Below are positions 6,601 to 6,818 of a DNA stretch of 6,818 bases, piece by piece. Origin of the DNA: Verrucomicrobiales bacterium (lineage in GTDB: Bacteria > Verrucomicrobiota > Verrucomicrobiia > Limisphaerales > F1-80-MAGS106); contig CANLCA010000153.1 in the NCBI GenBank assembly GCA_947487925.1, positions 1 through 6,818 on the forward strand, read 5' to 3'. Under the pieces are notes generated by a model. The model did not search any database, was not told where the DNA came from, and worked only from the letters and a program-made list of their open reading frames with translations. The position numbers and the translations under genes were made by a program. The number at the start of each line of letters is the position of its first letter. Positions within the stretch are counted from its first letter, which is position 1.

Positions 6601-6818
6601 GACCCGTCCGAAATCCGTTGGCTGTTCCACTCGGGTGAGCACTGCGGGTTGCTGAAGAAATGGCAGGCTTTGTCCCTGGGTCGCGTTCCACCGTACTTTC
6701 ACGACACCCAACACAAAATCATCTTCCACCCTGACATTCTGAATGACGGATTCGGCCAGGGCGTTGGTGCGTGTTGTGGGTGCCTCGGAAGTGTGGGTCT
6801 GCGCACTTCCCGAGAGGC
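3613..6818 (-). CDS. Very large exported, C-terminally membrane-anchored protein of unknown function (5' end beyond the right edge)
   Basis: I do not recognise the family. The frame is open to the window edge, giving 1067 visible residues. A GTG at 6727-6729 could be taken as the start, but 29 further in-frame codons precede it without a stop. The first of these read LSGSAQTHTSEAP, which looks like the tail of a signal peptide, so the true start lies outside. The body (about 30-840) is rich in alternating hydrophobic beta-strand patterns, as in SVQIRPAQGQLAELVFEVP and AQMKVSVNLSYEIENTG, suggesting several beta-sandwich domains. Residues about 852-932 are helical and TPR-like (LNFGNSVLSNGDPQEARRAF). 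A Gln-rich helical segment and a last beta stretch follow. The C-terminus has one membrane helix (about 1041-1057, TMLLGILPVAALLPWFF), then a basic FRRLRG tail, so most of the protein should face the periplasm. No enzyme motif is visible. The gene lies directly upstream of bamD and lptE, hinting at an envelope role. Confidence 0.85.
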   Translation of the reverse strand, partial: LSGSAQTHTSEAPTTRTNALAESVIQNVRVEDDFVLGVVKVRWNATQGQSLPFLQQPAVLTRVEQPTDFGRVVQMQDGERRFHALVAEKTGLVAFEVHYQSGVRTRDGERGFVVPTPPGLVNRVILSLAGLEVDVVSSSAVSISRAEKAPSGTTVADLVLAPKPESWIGWKPRSRDARREKAVFYAEWVQAYIPTAGVVEGVHSVQIRPAQGQLAELVFEVPANSTITDVNAAALSTWRFDPDTRRLRASFNPAQSRPFSVVIKSQIAAGPLPFELSGGLVGVVGAAGQVGFVGVATGNEVQLDSVDAEGATSINLEDFPASLLDPMQSQIAGLGMRRAFRYSGTAGTVRLKTSQVEADVRVESNQTLSLGEDRILLAATLNVEITRAGVFKLSFLMPPGLDVESASGGAMTHWTDLKTDEGRIITLHLKGRTEGKHPFTISLTGPGVRSAKEWQVPRLTLRESVKQRGQLLLIPEQGLRPQVGIREGVTQLDPLKSGVRQKGVLLFGLLQTQWRLSLDIEQVDAWIQVSSLQHVDVGEAQMKVSVNLSYEIENTGVKNLRVRLPSKAEAVRFKGAQVSDFKAPEAAETQETRDWEIKLERRVIGKYFLQLTYALPLAEQATEGLVMGVQSLDVTLQRGFLSLKSGGRRHLQIGTLPPALQATDWQAIPRALQVDLNIASSDHVLRAVESDYRLPLQLQRQEAARLLPARVNRLDLTSVIADNGTMLTHVKMVIVPGEKRLLPVRLPASSKFWSAFVNQNSAWLWKDQSRILIPLEKAGKGDESALVEFLYSSPAGVASDRSIELTLDVPKFDLPLENIAWKVFLDEKWKVTKSSGKLRLQELQPAPRQSFMDLDSYVQSETLIQQNKTREAEVFLNFGNSVLSNGDPQEARRAFKNAYGLSQHDNAFNEDARVQLQNLKLQQALVGLNVRQAKVVGESAGLAATPRGLREGQNAIYTQQEARQLIDRNTAEDNSLQMRLVERLIQQQDAAVANPAAIRASVPEQGQSLLFVRSLEVNTWADLSVTLRASSTSNAGRAAKTMLLGILPVAALLPWFFRRLRGNVDPG
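4998..5042. repeat. Exact 16-bp direct repeat inside the large gene
   Basis: The plus-strand sequence ATTTCCCAATCACGCG occurs at 4998-5013 and again at 5027-5042, a spacing of 29 bp. Because 29 is not a multiple of three, the two copies are read in different frames of the gene: one contributes TRDWEI, the other RVIGKY. The intervening 13 bases do not resemble those after the second copy. Confidence 0.9.

Noticed and set aside
1..6818. CRISPR array, tRNA/rRNA, transposase or phage genes
   Set aside because: No regularly spaced repeats, tRNA-like cloverleaf, rRNA motif, or transposase or integrase motif was seen on either strand.

Overview
The window carries five protein-coding genes, all on the minus strand. 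Read in the direction of transcription, from high to low coordinates, they are: a very large exported protein of unknown function whose N-terminus lies beyond the right edge; a BamD/YfiO-type TPR protein; an LptE-type lipoprotein; a CvpA-family membrane protein; and DnaG primase, which runs off the left edge. The plus strand shows no credible gene. Its long open frames are antisense shadows.

The sequence suggests a Gram-negative (diderm) bacterium, because it encodes two outer-membrane biogenesis factors, BamD-like and LptE-like. Three things make a member of the Verrucomicrobiota or a related PVC lineage the best guess: the long and divergent BamD, the pairing of bamD with lptE beside a giant beta-rich exported protein, and the absence of Shine-Dalgarno motifs. 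This is an inference from protein style; no marker gene proves it.

Layout. Positions 3613-6818 hold the large protein: a periplasmic, mostly beta-strand body, a TPR-like helical stretch, and one C-terminal membrane anchor. An 88-bp gap follows, containing a good sigma70-type promoter placed so that bamD mRNA would begin at its own start codon. bamD (2517-3524) and lptE (1962-2477) are 39 bp apart and probably share a transcript. A 418-bp non-coding stretch (1544-1961) follows, about 170 bp of which is densely packed with perfect short hairpins. cvpA (881-1543) and dnaG (1-839) are 41 bp apart and probably form a second unit.

Functionally, the right half is about the cell envelope: BamD inserts beta-barrel proteins into the outer membrane, and LptE acts with LptD to place LPS there. 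The left half pairs an inner-membrane CvpA protein with the replication primase. The most interesting items are the hairpin cluster between lptE and cvpA, the leaderless-type bamD start with no Shine-Dalgarno motif at any of the four visible starts, the uncharacterised giant envelope protein next to bamD-lptE, and an exact 16-bp repeat used in two reading frames inside that giant gene.
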